Shown piece by piece: positions 48,648 to 59,755 of a DNA stretch of 64,000 bases; position 1 is the first letter of the stretch, and each line of letters opens with the position of its first letter. The position numbers and the translations under genes were made by a program. The notes under the pieces are model-generated. The model was not told the DNA's origin and did not search any database. It saw nothing but the letters and a program-made list of their open reading frames with translations. Origin of the DNA: Clitoria ternatea (lineage: Eukaryota; Streptophyta; Magnoliopsida; Fabales; Fabaceae); contig CM075669.1 of the NCBI GenBank assembly GCA_037962975.1, positions 86,720,001 through 86,784,000 on the forward strand. The letters run 5' to 3'.

Positions 48648-49106
48648 TTACATTCTCATCATCATAACCAACAACCCCATTACAAAAAAGAAAACTATTA
48701 CACAGTGAGTCACCAAAAGCATCTTCAACTTTAACAATTCTTGTTGGGTTTTCGTGAAGCCTTTCTTCATCAACGATTCCACTTGGGCCATGGCTTCACA
48801 AACAACCCTATCAGCATCACATTTCTGCCTTGACATCACAGACTCTATCTCTGCTAGCTTACACATTCCTGTATTCTTCCACTCATCTTCGTGGATTGTA
48901 AAATCCCTCTCTTGGACCCAAGCAAAAAAATCACATTGGCCTCCACGAAGTCTTGCACATCTCCAAAATTGACAATTTGGATTGTTCACTGTGTGGGACA
49001 CACGCAACGCAGGAGGGTCACCACAACGACAACGGAGACGACGTCGAAATTGGCTGGATGATGACGACGATGACCCCTGGGTGGGGTTTGGACTCATCCC
49101 TTCCAT
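48648..49106 (-). CDS. GRF zinc-finger protein with C-terminal membrane segment (MULE second gene)
   Basis: 152 residues, single open exon from ATG at 49106. Ser-rich N-terminus (residues 11-18), then a GRF-type zinc finger at about residues 26-65: CRCGDPPALRVSHT, FWRC and QCDFFAWVQE supply the four Cys ligands (CxC, C, C). A charged, probably helical stretch follows, with EIESVMSRQKCDADRV and KGFTKTQQELLKL. The last about 25 residues are strongly hydrophobic (VIVFFFVMGLLVMMM), suggesting a tail-anchored protein. GRF fingers bind nucleic acid in known proteins. It lies convergent to the transposase, the place of mudrB in maize MuDR, but shows no mudrB similarity that I recognise. It could be an accessory protein or a captured host gene. 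Confidence 0.8.
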   Translation of the reverse strand: MEGMSPNPTQGSSSSSSSQFRRRLRCRCGDPPALRVSHTVNNPNCQFWRCARLRGGQCDFFAWVQERDFTIHEDEWKNTGMCKLAEIESVMSRQKCDADRVVCEAMAQVESLMKKGFTKTQQELLKLKMLLVTHCVIVFFFVMGLLVMMMRM

Positions 49107-49330
49107 GTTGACCAAAAATGCGAGAGATGAAGAAAAGATGGAGAAAACACAGAAGAGGAGATGTTAATCAACAGAAAGAACAACACATAGCTTCACGCGC
49201 GTGAGAAGGACAAGGGGAAGAAATGAGAGAAGAAGAAGAAGAAATGAAAGTAGGGAGCCACTCTCGGAAGGAGAAATCAGAGACGAAGAAGAAGAAATGA
49301 AAGTAGGGTTCCTGTGTGCAAAAACAGCGT

Positions 49331-49532
49331 TGTTTCATGCTCACATGGACGTCCCAGTTGGCACATAACGCTCCACGTCACCTACTTCCAATGGGCGTTT
49401 GGTGTCTGTTAACGGCGGGGATCTAACTGTCCGACGAACATGGACGTTGGGGACCAAACAGACTAACTAACTAAACTGAGGACCTAAATGTCCGACCGTA
49501 ACAGAGACAAGGACCAAATAAGGGGTTTTGTC
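49331..49532 (-). repeat. Right terminal inverted repeat of the MULE
   Basis: Complementary to 44205-44406; followed by target duplication ATTAAGGAA. The GRF gene starts about 225 bp inside, so this repeat probably drives it. Confidence 0.93.
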
Positions 49533-49948
49533 ATTAAGGAATTAATACAAGTAGTTATCCCTAAATTCACTTTGCTACAAAAATTAAGTAACTTTAATTC
49601 TAATAACAGTTAAATAATAAAAATAATTTAATACATTATTTTAAAAATATGATATAATGTTTATTAATTTTATAAATATTTAAGATATATTTTTAAATAT
49701 TATTTTGATGAGAATATATAAAAAATATATATGACTCAAATTATATATATGTGTGTTATTAAAATTAATAAAAATAAAAATTATAGTTAGGTATGAAATT
49801 TGTAGGTTTTTCGGAACCCGACGAGGACTCATGGTTAGGTTGAGTTGGATAATTTGAAGTCTCCCTTTTTAAAATTTACCCTCGAATTGCCTCGACTTTC
49901 ATAGGGTTGGAGTTGGAAGGACCTAAACTTGCCCCGTTGTCGTCCCTA

Positions 49949-51031
49949 GATTTATTAAACACGACAAAAATATATTTTTCCTCTTTATGTTTGTTTAAAA
50001 TTTTAGTTTTAATCATTCAATTTTTTTAAAAAAATTATGCTTAAAATATTTTGTAGCATTGATTTTATTTTTGATCCTTCAAGTATGATATTCTTATGAT
50101 TTATGTTCAACTTTCAATTGTATGATTTAAACCTTTTAAACCTTTAAAAATATTCGATTTTGATTCTTCTTTTAATATTTAAAAGATCTTAATGGAACTA
50201 TGATGATATGTCCCATGAATGAGTGACAAGTCATCATTTATGTTAAGGTTCTGCTAAACTTTTATGAAAAATGATTGATAAACCAAAATCAAATAATTTT
50301 TAAGAGTTGAGGGAATTAAGAGTATGGAGGAAAATTTAAAAGTGTGGCATAAGGAGCATGGTCAAAATATAGATGAAAAAATAACAAAAGGAATAAAGGA
50401 TGACCTTGTCGCAAGGGTATAAAGTGTTGTTAACACCTCCATTTTTGTTTTTCTATATTTTACTTTTGTAGTTGATTTCTTATCAAAAATTCATAATCAA
50501 GATTTTGATCGAATTAGATTGAGGTTCTTTATAACTTTTTGTTTGCTATGAGTCATAGAATTTTTTGGATTTTTTCTAGAGTTTTATGGTGACATGTGAA
50601 ACATATATAACCTGTTTTCCATAAGAAAAAAAAATCATTTATATGTCTATTTTAGTAAAAATAGTGAATGAAATCAAAACTTTCCAAAATTTTAAAATGC
50701 AAATCAAATTTATATGCAATAAGTTTAAAATTTCATAGCGATCAGAACTCATTTAAGTGGACAAAATTTCAAGTTATGATATGTCAAACAATGAATGTCA
50801 GGATTAACACCCTTAATTTCTTTAGTTAAGCCTTACAAAATTTTCAATGTGGCATTACCTTATCATGTATAGCAAAAATTAAGAATTTTTTTTCTATAAC
50901 TCTATAAATTGATGCATGATAAATTGTACAGAATAGTAGGATAGAATAAAGTTCATAAATGAAGTTGAACGATTACATCTATAGCCTACTCGATCTCTGT
51001 TACAAGATACATAAAACATGAAAGCACAAAA
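49949..51031. other. AT-rich intergenic stretch
   Basis: No gene, terminal repeat or ordered repeat could be supported. It ends where the LTR fragment at 51032 begins. Confidence 0.5.
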
Positions 51032-52178
51032 TGTAACACCCTCAGTTAACTAGGACAATCCTTTCCACTAGATCATCCTACATAAGTGAGAGGTTACGAG
51101 TTTTAAAAAAATATTGAAGTTCTTTTTTGTACAATAAAGGTTTGGTGGAACAATACAACACAATTATATATATGGTTATACTCTGAACACATTGTACATA
51201 CTCTGAACCTTAAGGTCACGCAGGCTTACGTAAGACCCTATTGCTATTGTTTACTTCACTGCGCTTTCCTGATGACTCCCTATAGTTCTAGCCAGCTTCA
51301 TCTATTATGAATAACTCTTTATGATAAGTATTCTTCTCTAAGAAGAATCTTTTCTAAATAAGGTTGTAAGGGTGAGTATACTCTTCCACAACAACCGGAG
51401 AGATGTCATTTCTGACATCCTCCCATATAACATAAGATGTGTTATCATATTTCTCATTCTAGTTATAATGCTGACTTCTTTCTTTTATTATTCTAATATA
51501 TGCTACTTATTCTACACTAGTTTACTATTCCACTCATCCACTCCCAATTATCTTTGACTTCATGATCCCTTTCCTCTCTCCTTTCTTACTCAAAGTCTTA
51601 TAAAAGTATTATGTCTCGTATTATCTATCAAGCATTTGATTATATAACAATCATCACAATAATAGCAGTCACAGACACAATGTAAATCAAACAAGAAATG
51701 AACATGTAATGTTATGCATGGGTTTATTTCTGTTATGCCTCATCTTATCTTAAGTCATTATGATGTATATGGGCCTAAAACCATCTTATCATCATCACAA
51801 TCACCAAGAATCCATCCTGCTTAGTCTGTCACTGGGCACAACGTTTCTTCACTAGAGCGATTAGAGCTCACCAAGTCCCCAAGCATCACATATCTATCTC
51901 ATCTTATGAATCATAATCATATCATAATGGGACTTGGCTCTACACAATCATAGTTACACTCTGTCTTTAGTTAAAGTGCATCGGGCTTGCCACAGATTAT
52001 CTGATCTCGAGCGCGAATCTGAACCATTGGATGCCTGACCCAGTTGTACTCCCAATATTCTCCCTGGGGATCGAACGCGAATGTCCTCCAGTATACCCAT
52101 GCCGTACGTTCTAGTTTCCACAATATCATATGTAGATGATGCATGATTAATGCACAATCTTTTATCTTTCATCATATC
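51032..52178 (-). mobile_element. LTR fragment related to the left end of E2
   Basis: It starts TGTAACACCCTCAG and runs parallel to 14210-15310 of E2. Shared phrases include CCACTAGAT, AGAGGTTAC, TTCTGACATCCTCCC (TTTGACATCCCTCCC in E2), GTTGTACTCC and ATGTCCTCCAG. It is cut at 52179 by the next LTR. On the minus strand it is the 3' part of an LTR whose 5' part is not seen. Confidence 0.7.
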
Positions 52179-54127
52179 TGTGACACCCCAAAAATTAGGG
52201 GTAAATTTTTCATGTTTTACAAGTCATTATTTGATACGGTAATAACATGGTGCAGTCTTAATTAACACCCTGGAACTATGAAAACCTCTCTCATATATGT
52301 AGAAATAAGAGGGTGAATTAAAATGATTCATGAAAAATTTTTAATTAAAAATAGTGGAAGAATCAATTATATTGAGGTTGTATGATTGGATTTTAAAAAA
52401 GATAGATTTCATGAGGTTTAATGGTTCATGATGTGTCAAAAGTATTATTAAGATATTACAAGAAGCAGCTTTGATGCAAGGAAAAACTAAAATAATTGAT
52501 ACAAGAGCATTTGGAGGAAACAGGTGCCACTCGCTCAAGCGAGTACCACACTCGCTTAAGCGAGTTCGCATGGTGATGCTTGGGTGAGGCCTGCAAGGGT
52601 GCTTGAGCGAAAGGGGATGCATCAGGTGCCAATCTCGCTTAAGCGAGGCTCAGCTCGCTTGAGCGAGATCACCGCAGAAGCGACAGGTACCCATTTTGCT
52701 TGGGAGAGGCACGCCCGCTTGAGCAAAAATGGGACAGAACCTCACTATCCATATTTCGCTCGAGCGAGGCTAGGCCTGCCTGAGCGAAAACCGTCCAGAA
52801 CCAATTTTTCCCTCACCCGCTTGAGCGAATTGGCATACTCTGGCCATTTCGCTTGAGCGACAATGGTCCAGTAGCTCACACCTCTCACTCGCTCGGGCAA
52901 GAGCCTTTTCGCTTGAGCGAGTTGTGGCCAGTGCCACACCCCCAATTCAAGATAATCTCACTTGAGCGAGATTACCACTCGCTTGAGCGAGTTATACAGG
53001 AACAACAAAAACATGAAGATTTCACACAACTCATTAATCAAATTTCATTTCTTGCCAATTATGACCTAAGTTAACATATCAATTGTGGCAGTTTATACAT
53101 ACAATAGCTAATTTATTGATCATACATATTCAATTCAATCCTTATCCACTCAATGCATGATATTTGAGTCATCCTTGCATAATCTTCATAAAATGCTACA
53201 AGTTATGAAATACACCATTCATTCATAAAATTTATCATCAACAAGCATCACAATTCATTATCTTACATCACTTAGGTCATTAATGAAAATTGGCCATACA
53301 CACAAGGTCCAATTTTCCTACATGACCTTTAAAATCATCACACTACAATCTAGATGGCAAAATAAGCATACATGTACACTATATGCTATACAGAAGTCTA
53401 GATTTACCGACCAAGGCATTTCCTCTACACCTATTTACCTCATTCATCAGAATATACATCAAAAGATTCACTCCACCCATGAGTGTCCTGCATCACAAGT
53501 CTAAAAAGTAGACAACATGGGAGAGTGAGTTATCTATTCCAAAAGAATGAATATGAATACCATGTGATCATGTGCATATGTATCACAACATGTATATTTT
53601 GTTTTCAGCATTCACGCATATTTCATCATCAACCATCATCACATATTACAAACAATCTTTATAAATCAAGCAAAGTATAAAATCATACATATGATCTAGC
53701 CCTTCAACAATTGGACTATTACATATCTCGTCATTATACTTAAATTATCATTTGGTATTCACATCTTTTATATTGTCTCAATACGTTTTCTTACCCACAA
53801 CACAACCATCATTACATCTCATCACCTTTGACATACTTCCTTGCTATATGCAAATGCACAATAGATTATTTCAACAATCGCAAATTTGACTGTGGGAATA
53901 TAAACACCGATTGTGGGATTCAAGTATGATCATCTAACCATACCCCCACTACAGTAGTAAAATATGTACACTTATCATCAAATTGCATGCATTTCACCAA
54001 TCTTTTACTGGTACCAAACCACATCGCCCATTTTTGCAACACGTGGTCACTTTTACCATGACCGCGGTAACACATATTCAACATATGGTGTTGCGGGCCA
54101 ACCATGAGTCATATCATGGCAGCTGTG
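52179..54127 (-). mobile_element. LTR fragment of the A/B family, minus orientation
   Basis: It begins TGTGACACCCC, the complement of an LTR end like GGGGTGTCACA. Reading inward on the minus strand it contains the TCGCT..AGCGA cluster, the complement of GGTTTGGTACCAGTAAAA (54003-54020) and a GCGGGCCAACC phrase as in 11270 of LTR A. It is cut at 54128 by copia-3. The remainder does not appear after copia-3, where a plus-strand LTR starts instead. Confidence 0.75.
52530..52995. repeat. Palindrome cluster TCGCT..AGCGA in the minus LTR
   Basis: Copies with centres CA (52531-52542), TA (52552-52563 and 52634-52645), TG (52655-52666) and CG (52756-52767), plus decayed ones up to 52995. This cluster shows all four centres CG, TG, CA and TA. 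Confidence 0.88.
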
Positions 54128-55424
54128 TGTTGGTGTATGCACTTTGAGCTTTTATGCTTTTTCATTTGTATCATTTTTCTGCTTATCAATAAAATAAGTA
54201 TTTCAGTTTAAAATTGTTATAAAACATATTTATCCTTGGAGTAATAGGTCATATGAAAGTTATTCCTAAAATGTCCCTAGTCAAGTATTTACATGGGGAC
54301 ATGTAAATACATTGAGACTAGTGTGTGAGTGTACTGATGACCTGTTCTCACAGATCATAGATATTGACGATATCAAGTCTTTACACGCGTACACATTAAA
54401 AGTAATGATGTACTGGACAGACCCACCATGAGAACGTTGCATGGATCGTTACATGAATGTTATAAACGATTCTCAATGTGATAATGGTATATGTAGTCCT
54501 TTGACCTAAAGTCACTACGATTCCTACATAAAGAGTTTATTGTTTTAATACAATTAAATATCTTCTGTAACAAGAGGACTATAAAGGTTATGATTAGGCA
54601 ATGAACAAATTATGTAGAGGGATGTGAGTGATGTAGATGAGATTTGTCTCTCCTATGTGACATGAGTGATATCTATAGGCCACTTGATGGAGTAAGACTA
54701 AGAAAACGCATGGCCATGCTAGAAAGAATAAATATTAGATATTTATTCGGATCAAGTCTACTCCGGTATCAAGTAAAATAAATTGGGTCGTACAAGGATG
54801 ACGCGACCATGCCTTGGGCCCAATTAGGATATCGTGATAAAAGGAACAAACATATTAAATAATTATCACTTATAAGTTATGTTGATATTAAATAATATTC
54901 AGACATAATGATGTATTTCTAGATGCCGCTCTTATTTTATATTAATAATAAAATAATTTATTATTAATATGACCAGGTATTTTACCTATAGGGTCATACA
55001 CATAGAGTAAGCCCATCAGAAAATGTTGTTTTATTTTAGTTGGACTAAAATAAAGCTATTGGGCCTAACTCATTTAGAATGAGTAAGGAGCCTACTCTTT
55101 AGAGAGAACAAATTAGGTCAAACCTAAGCCTATAAATAGAGCATAAGATGCTCATAGGCCATTCACTCAAGTGGGACACAAATTCACAAAAGTTGCAAGA
55201 GCTACACGCCGTCAAACTAGTAGTTGGCAAGTGTTGTTATTCTGGTGGGAGTGCTCATGTGGACTCCGAAAAGACGAGGCTATGACTGCTTCAGTGTTCT
55301 TCAATAGGTAATCCTAAAATGAATTTTTTTGTATGTGTTTGTCTTATGCATTGAAACACGGCGTTTTGCAAATCCTATGGAATCCTTGTATTTCTGCTGC
55401 TTATATACTAGGGATTCCCTAACA
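54128..55424 (+). repeat. 5' LTR of copia-3
   Basis: TGTTGGTG to CCTAACA, 1297 bp. A TATA-like CTATAAATAGAG near 55130 marks a likely promoter. It is close in sequence to 61194-62485. Confidence 0.93.
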
Positions 55425-55425
55425 G

Positions 55426-55437
55426 TGGTTTCAGAGC
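55426..55437 (+). other. Primer-binding site of copia-3
   Basis: TGGTTTCAGAGC; one base differs from the TGGTATCAGAGC found in copia-1 and copia-2. Confidence 0.85.
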
Positions 55438-57256
55438 CAGGTTGCAAAAACCGTGTTTTGGGCATTTGTTTGTGTTTCATGATGATATGTTTTCGTTTGC
55501 AAGAGCTTTTAGAAAATATGATTTGCAAAATCGTCTCTTGTTTAAAGCTTTGCATTTTTGTTTTGTGAAAATGTTTTATGAAACTAGGATTCGAAAATGA
55601 ACAAGCATGATTATGTTGCTGTTTTAGGTTATCGCATATGATGTATATTATTACAATGATTAATCATGTATATGGTATGACCTCTGTTTTGGCATGATAC
55701 ATATGTTTTTGAGTTATTCTTTGTAAATTGTATACGATGCATGTTATAGAGTTTCTCAATTTTAGTATGCATGTTGTTGCCATTTAAATTTGTATGATGT
55801 ATGAGTTTATGCAATTTTTGTATTTGATGTGTTTTACTCATATGATAGTCATCGTACAAATTATGAATCAATTGAGTTGATCTTCAAACATGAATGGTTC
55901 ATGTTATGGGGCGTTGAGTGATAAGGTTTAAGTGTTAAACCTTGGTCGTTCCTTAATCTAGGGTTCAAGAGTTGAAACCTAGACGGCCGTCATGGAAAGG
56001 AATTGCATGTTGGCATTGGCGCAAGTTGAATTCTAGGTTTTGAAACCCTAGACGGCGCTACCTCCATGTGCCTTGACGGCTGTGTTGTGAACCATTCGCA
56101 ATAAGGAATTAGGGTTTCAATAGCCGAAATTTTAGAGCTGTTAATGGTCAGAGGGACGTTTTGGCTAGGAAAGACTTGGTACTTAAGCGGTCACACTGGA
56201 CCCACCTCTCTTTCCTGAGAACCAACCTTACTACAGTACTAATTTTTTGGGTCGGGGCGTTGCCCCGTACCCCCGTACATTCTCTGCGTAGCGCCTTATT
56301 ACCGACCCCACGTGTTTAATTGCCCGTTTTAAAAATTAATTACTCTTTTAATGCTTTTAAATGGGTTATAATCAATTAATTAACACGTTGCATGGTGAAT
56401 GGTTATGGTCTTAGTTATTTTATTTAAATACAGCCTACGTGCTGTGCCTCTCTCTGTTCTATTGTATTTCTTTTCTCAACCCTTCACTCATATGTAAAGC
56501 AAGTTTCTATTTAATCATGTAATCTGGATCGGGCCAAAAAAGTAAAGACCTAGAAGAAAACCAAGGAGTGGTGACTCTAAAAGGATGATGGATTCAAGAA
56601 GTAGGACTTCATGAAGCCATGGCAATATAGTTCCTCTAGGTTTATTTATTTATTTATTTTTCTTCTAGAAAGACCATAACCATCTCACAATTTTGTTTGC
56701 ATGCTTTGGGGATAATTTTATTGCATTAAAGCGTTTAACAAAGACAGTAATTTTAAAATAAATTAAAATCCCTCAAAATAATATTAAGTTATAAACGCCT
56801 TCCAATAAGTACACTCGTCAACACTAATGTCAATAAATAGTGGGTCTGCCAAAGCAAGGCACTATCATTTATATTAGTAAGACGCGATGGGATAATGGTA
56901 ATATCCAAACTGTTTTATTGGGCTTTAACTTAACTAAGTTTTCAATTGGATTGAATATAACTTAGAGGCGTAAACATTGGGCTAAATATTCATAAGATAA
57001 ATAATCAGTAATGGTTACTTAACCCAATGACTAAGAGTTGTATAAAGATACAATTAGAAAAAGTTTCCTACCTAAATAACCAAGTATTAGGTGATCATCC
57101 AAAGCTGACTTAACACTTAGCAAAATATGGATCTTAGTTCGTGGAGGGTATTTTGTTTTGAATCAAAATAGTGGGAGACATATTTAATTCAAATGACCAT
57201 AATTTAAATATGTTTTAAAAATGATACTTACTACATATTTTCTGTTTTAGATAACC
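55438..57256 (+). other. Leader of copia-3 with palindromes
   Basis: Long non-coding leader. Palindromes with 3-base loops occur at 55923-55943 (arms AAGGTTTAA/TTAAACCTT, loop GTG) and 55958-55982 (11-bp arms, one mismatch, loop GAG). The first has the same arms as in copia-2 but another loop. No frame is supported. Confidence 0.6.
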
Positions 57257-58216
57257 ATGACGTCAAACACACCTTCGAAACTTTCGTTGCGATCAATCCT
57301 AGACAAGGAAAAATTTTCTGGTTCTAACTTCCTTGAATGGTATAGAAACTTGAGGATTGTCCTCAAACAAGAGAAAAAGTAATATGTCTTGGAATGTCCA
57401 GTTCCGGAACCACCCGCTGCAAACGCCTCTAAAGCTGACAAGGATGCTTATAAGAAGCATCAGGATGATGCTTTAGATGTCCAATGCCTTATGTTGGCTA
57501 CCATGTCTCCTGAGCTTCAGAAGCAACATGAGCACATGGAGGCTTTCGATATGATCGAAAACCTAAGGAAGCTATATCAAGGTTAAGCTGACCAAGAAAG
57601 ATATGAAGTTTCCTCAGCCCTATTTAGCTGTAGACTTGAAGAGGGAGGTTCTGTAGGACCTCATGTGCTCAAAATGATTGGGTACTTGGAGAATCTAGCT
57701 AGACTAGGATTCCCCTTCCCTCAGAAGTTAGCTACCGATCTCATTTTGAAATCATTACCTGACAGTTTTAAGCCAGTCATCATGAATTATAACATGAATA
57801 CATTGGACAAAACATTGCAAGAGCTACTCAATATGTTGAGGACTGCTGAGCCCAATATTTCTAAAGGAAAGGGCAAGGCCATAATGATGATCAATTCTGG
57901 CAAAGGTAAAGGAAAGGGCATGTATAAAGGCAAAGGAAAGGCTATTGTAGGAAATGGCAAGAAAATTTGGAAAGGCAAGGATAAGCCAAGTACATCAGCC
58001 TTAAAACCTGTGGGCGGGGTGGCTAAGGAAGGTAAATGTCACCATTATGGACAAGAGGGACACTGGAAGAGAAACTGTCTAAAGTACCTAGAAGAGCTTA
58101 AGAAGAAGGGAAGTGAGACTTCCACTTCAGGTATTTTTGTTATAGAAATTAACATGTCAACTTCAACATCATGGGTATTAGATATTGGATGTGGATCTCA
58201 CACTTGTCTTAATGTG
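57257..58216 (+). pseudogene. copia-3 gag and protease start
   Basis: The ATG at 57257 follows CCATG context and opens MTSNTPSKLSL, then FSGSNFLEWYRNLRIVL, the usual start of this gag family. In-frame stops are TAA 57380 and TAA 57584. The RNA-binding part is Gly/Lys-rich (KGKGKGMYKGKGKA). The zinc knuckle reads KCHHYGQEGHWKRNC: the second Cys is replaced by Tyr, so zinc binding is probably lost. The protease motif SWVLDIGCGSHTC follows at about 58170-58210, where the family has DTG. Gag packages RNA; protease matures the polyprotein. Confidence 0.9.
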
Positions 58217-59755
58217 TAGGATCTAAGAAGGAGTAGGCAGTTGATGAAGGGCGAGGTAGACCTACGCGTTGGAAATGGAGCAAGAGTTGTTGCATTAGCT
58301 GTAGGGACTTATTTTTTATCCTTGCCCTCAGGATTAGTCCTTGAATTGGAAAATTGTTATTTTGTTCTGGCAATAAGGAGAAACATTATTTCTGTTTCTT
58401 GTCTTGATAAGAAAGGGTTTTCCTTTACAATAAAGAATAATAGTTGTTCTATTTATTTAAATGACATGTTTTATTATTGTGCAAATTTAAGTAATGGACT
58501 TTATGTTCTAGATCTCGAAACCCCTATCTATAACATTAATACTAAAAGATTTAAAACAAATGATTTAAACCTAACTTATCTTTAGCATTGTCGCCTAGGA
58601 CATATAAATGAGAAACATATTTCTAAACTCCATCAAGATGGATATTTAGAATCTTTTGATTTTGAATCAATAGATACATGCGAATCTTGTTTATTGGGGA
58701 AGATGACTAAGACCCCATTTACCAAGAAAGGTGAAATGACGAGTGATCTTCTTGGCTTGATACATAGTGATGTATGTGGGCCCATAAGGACAATGGCTAG
58801 GGGAGGTTTTAGTTACTTCATCACTTTTACTGATGATTTCAGTAGATATGGATTTGTGTTTCTCATGAAACATAAATCAGAATCCTTTAAAAAGTTCAAG
58901 CAGTTTAAACATGAAGTAGAGAACCAACTTGGCAAGACAATTAAAGCACTTCAATCCGATCGAGGTGGTGAATATTTGAGCCTAGAGTTTGATAAATATC
59001 TTAAAGAGTGTAGGATTATATCTCAACTTACTCCCCCTGGAACACCACAATGGAATGGGGTTTCTGAGAGGAGAAATAGAACCTTGTTGGACATGGTTCG
59101 ATCAATGATGAGTCAAATTGACCTCCCTAACTCATTCTAGGCACATGCTTTGTTGAGAGCAACTTTCACACTTAACCGTGTTCCATCAAAGGCTGTCATA
59201 AAGACACCATATGAGATATGGACTAGGAAATGACCTAGTATGTCTTTTCATAAGATTTGGGGCTATGAAGCTTATGTTAAGCGTCATAGTTCTGATAAAC
59301 TTGGGCCCAAGTTAGATAAATGTCTGTTTATGGGATACCCAAAAGAAACTAAGGGTTATTATTTTTACAATCCTACCGAGGGCAAAGTGTTTGTTGCTCG
59401 GAATGTTGTATTCTTAGAAAGGGAATTCATCTCTACAAGAATCAGTGGGAGGAAAGTAGAACTTGAAGAAATTCAAGACTCATAAGGCATTGAAGAGCCA
59501 ATGGTGGAAATGGAGCAAGACCCACAAAATGTTGTGATAACACCAACTCCAGTAGCACAAGACTTACGTAGATCAGGTAGAATACGTCAACAACCTGAAA
59601 GATATGGATTTCTTGTAACTCAGGAAGGAGACATATTCCTAATGGATCAAAATAAGCCAACATCCTATGAAGAAGCCATTACAAGTCCAGAATCTGAGAA
59701 ATGGCTAGAAGCCATAGAATCTGAAATGGACTCCATGTACACTAATCAAGTTTAG
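58217..59755 (+). pseudogene. copia-3 protease end, integrase and RT entry
   Basis: Same frame as gag. Integrase: HCRLGHINEKHISKLH with CESCLLGK forms the HHCC zinc region; the DDE core shows HSDVCGP, LQSDRGGEY and PQWNGVSERRNRT with D, D and E all present. The C-terminal block is FMGYPKETKGYYFYNP. Stops TAG 58217, TAG 58583, TAG 59138, TGA 59231, TAA 59483 and TAG 59753 interrupt it without any frameshift. Several stand where relatives have Trp, Gln or Arg. Integrase would insert the DNA copy; here it cannot be made whole. Confidence 0.9.

Larger units (their letters stand above)
44205..49532 (+). mobile_element. Mutator-like element (MULE), 5328 bp
   Basis: The terminal inverted repeats are about 202 bp (44205-44406 and 49331-49532), nearly identical and starting GAC(G/A)AAACCCCTTATTTGG. 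The nine bases ATTAAGGAA flank it exactly (44196-44204 and 49533-49541), the duplication length typical of Mutator. It carries a mudrA-type transposase gene (plus) and a second, convergent gene for a GRF zinc-finger protein (minus). The intact ends and exact duplication suggest a fairly recent insertion, although the transposase has stops. Confidence 0.95.
44062..49948. mobile_element. Putative hAT-like MITE split by the MULE
   Basis: The left end reads TAGGGATGATAA and the right end, inverted, TAGGGACGACAA; TAGGG-type ends of this kind are common in plant hAT MITEs. The flanking octamers are AATTAATT (44054-44061) and GATTTATT (49949-49956), matching at six of eight. Without the MULE the element would be about 540 bp. 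Short inverted ends and imperfect duplication make this tentative. Confidence 0.45.
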
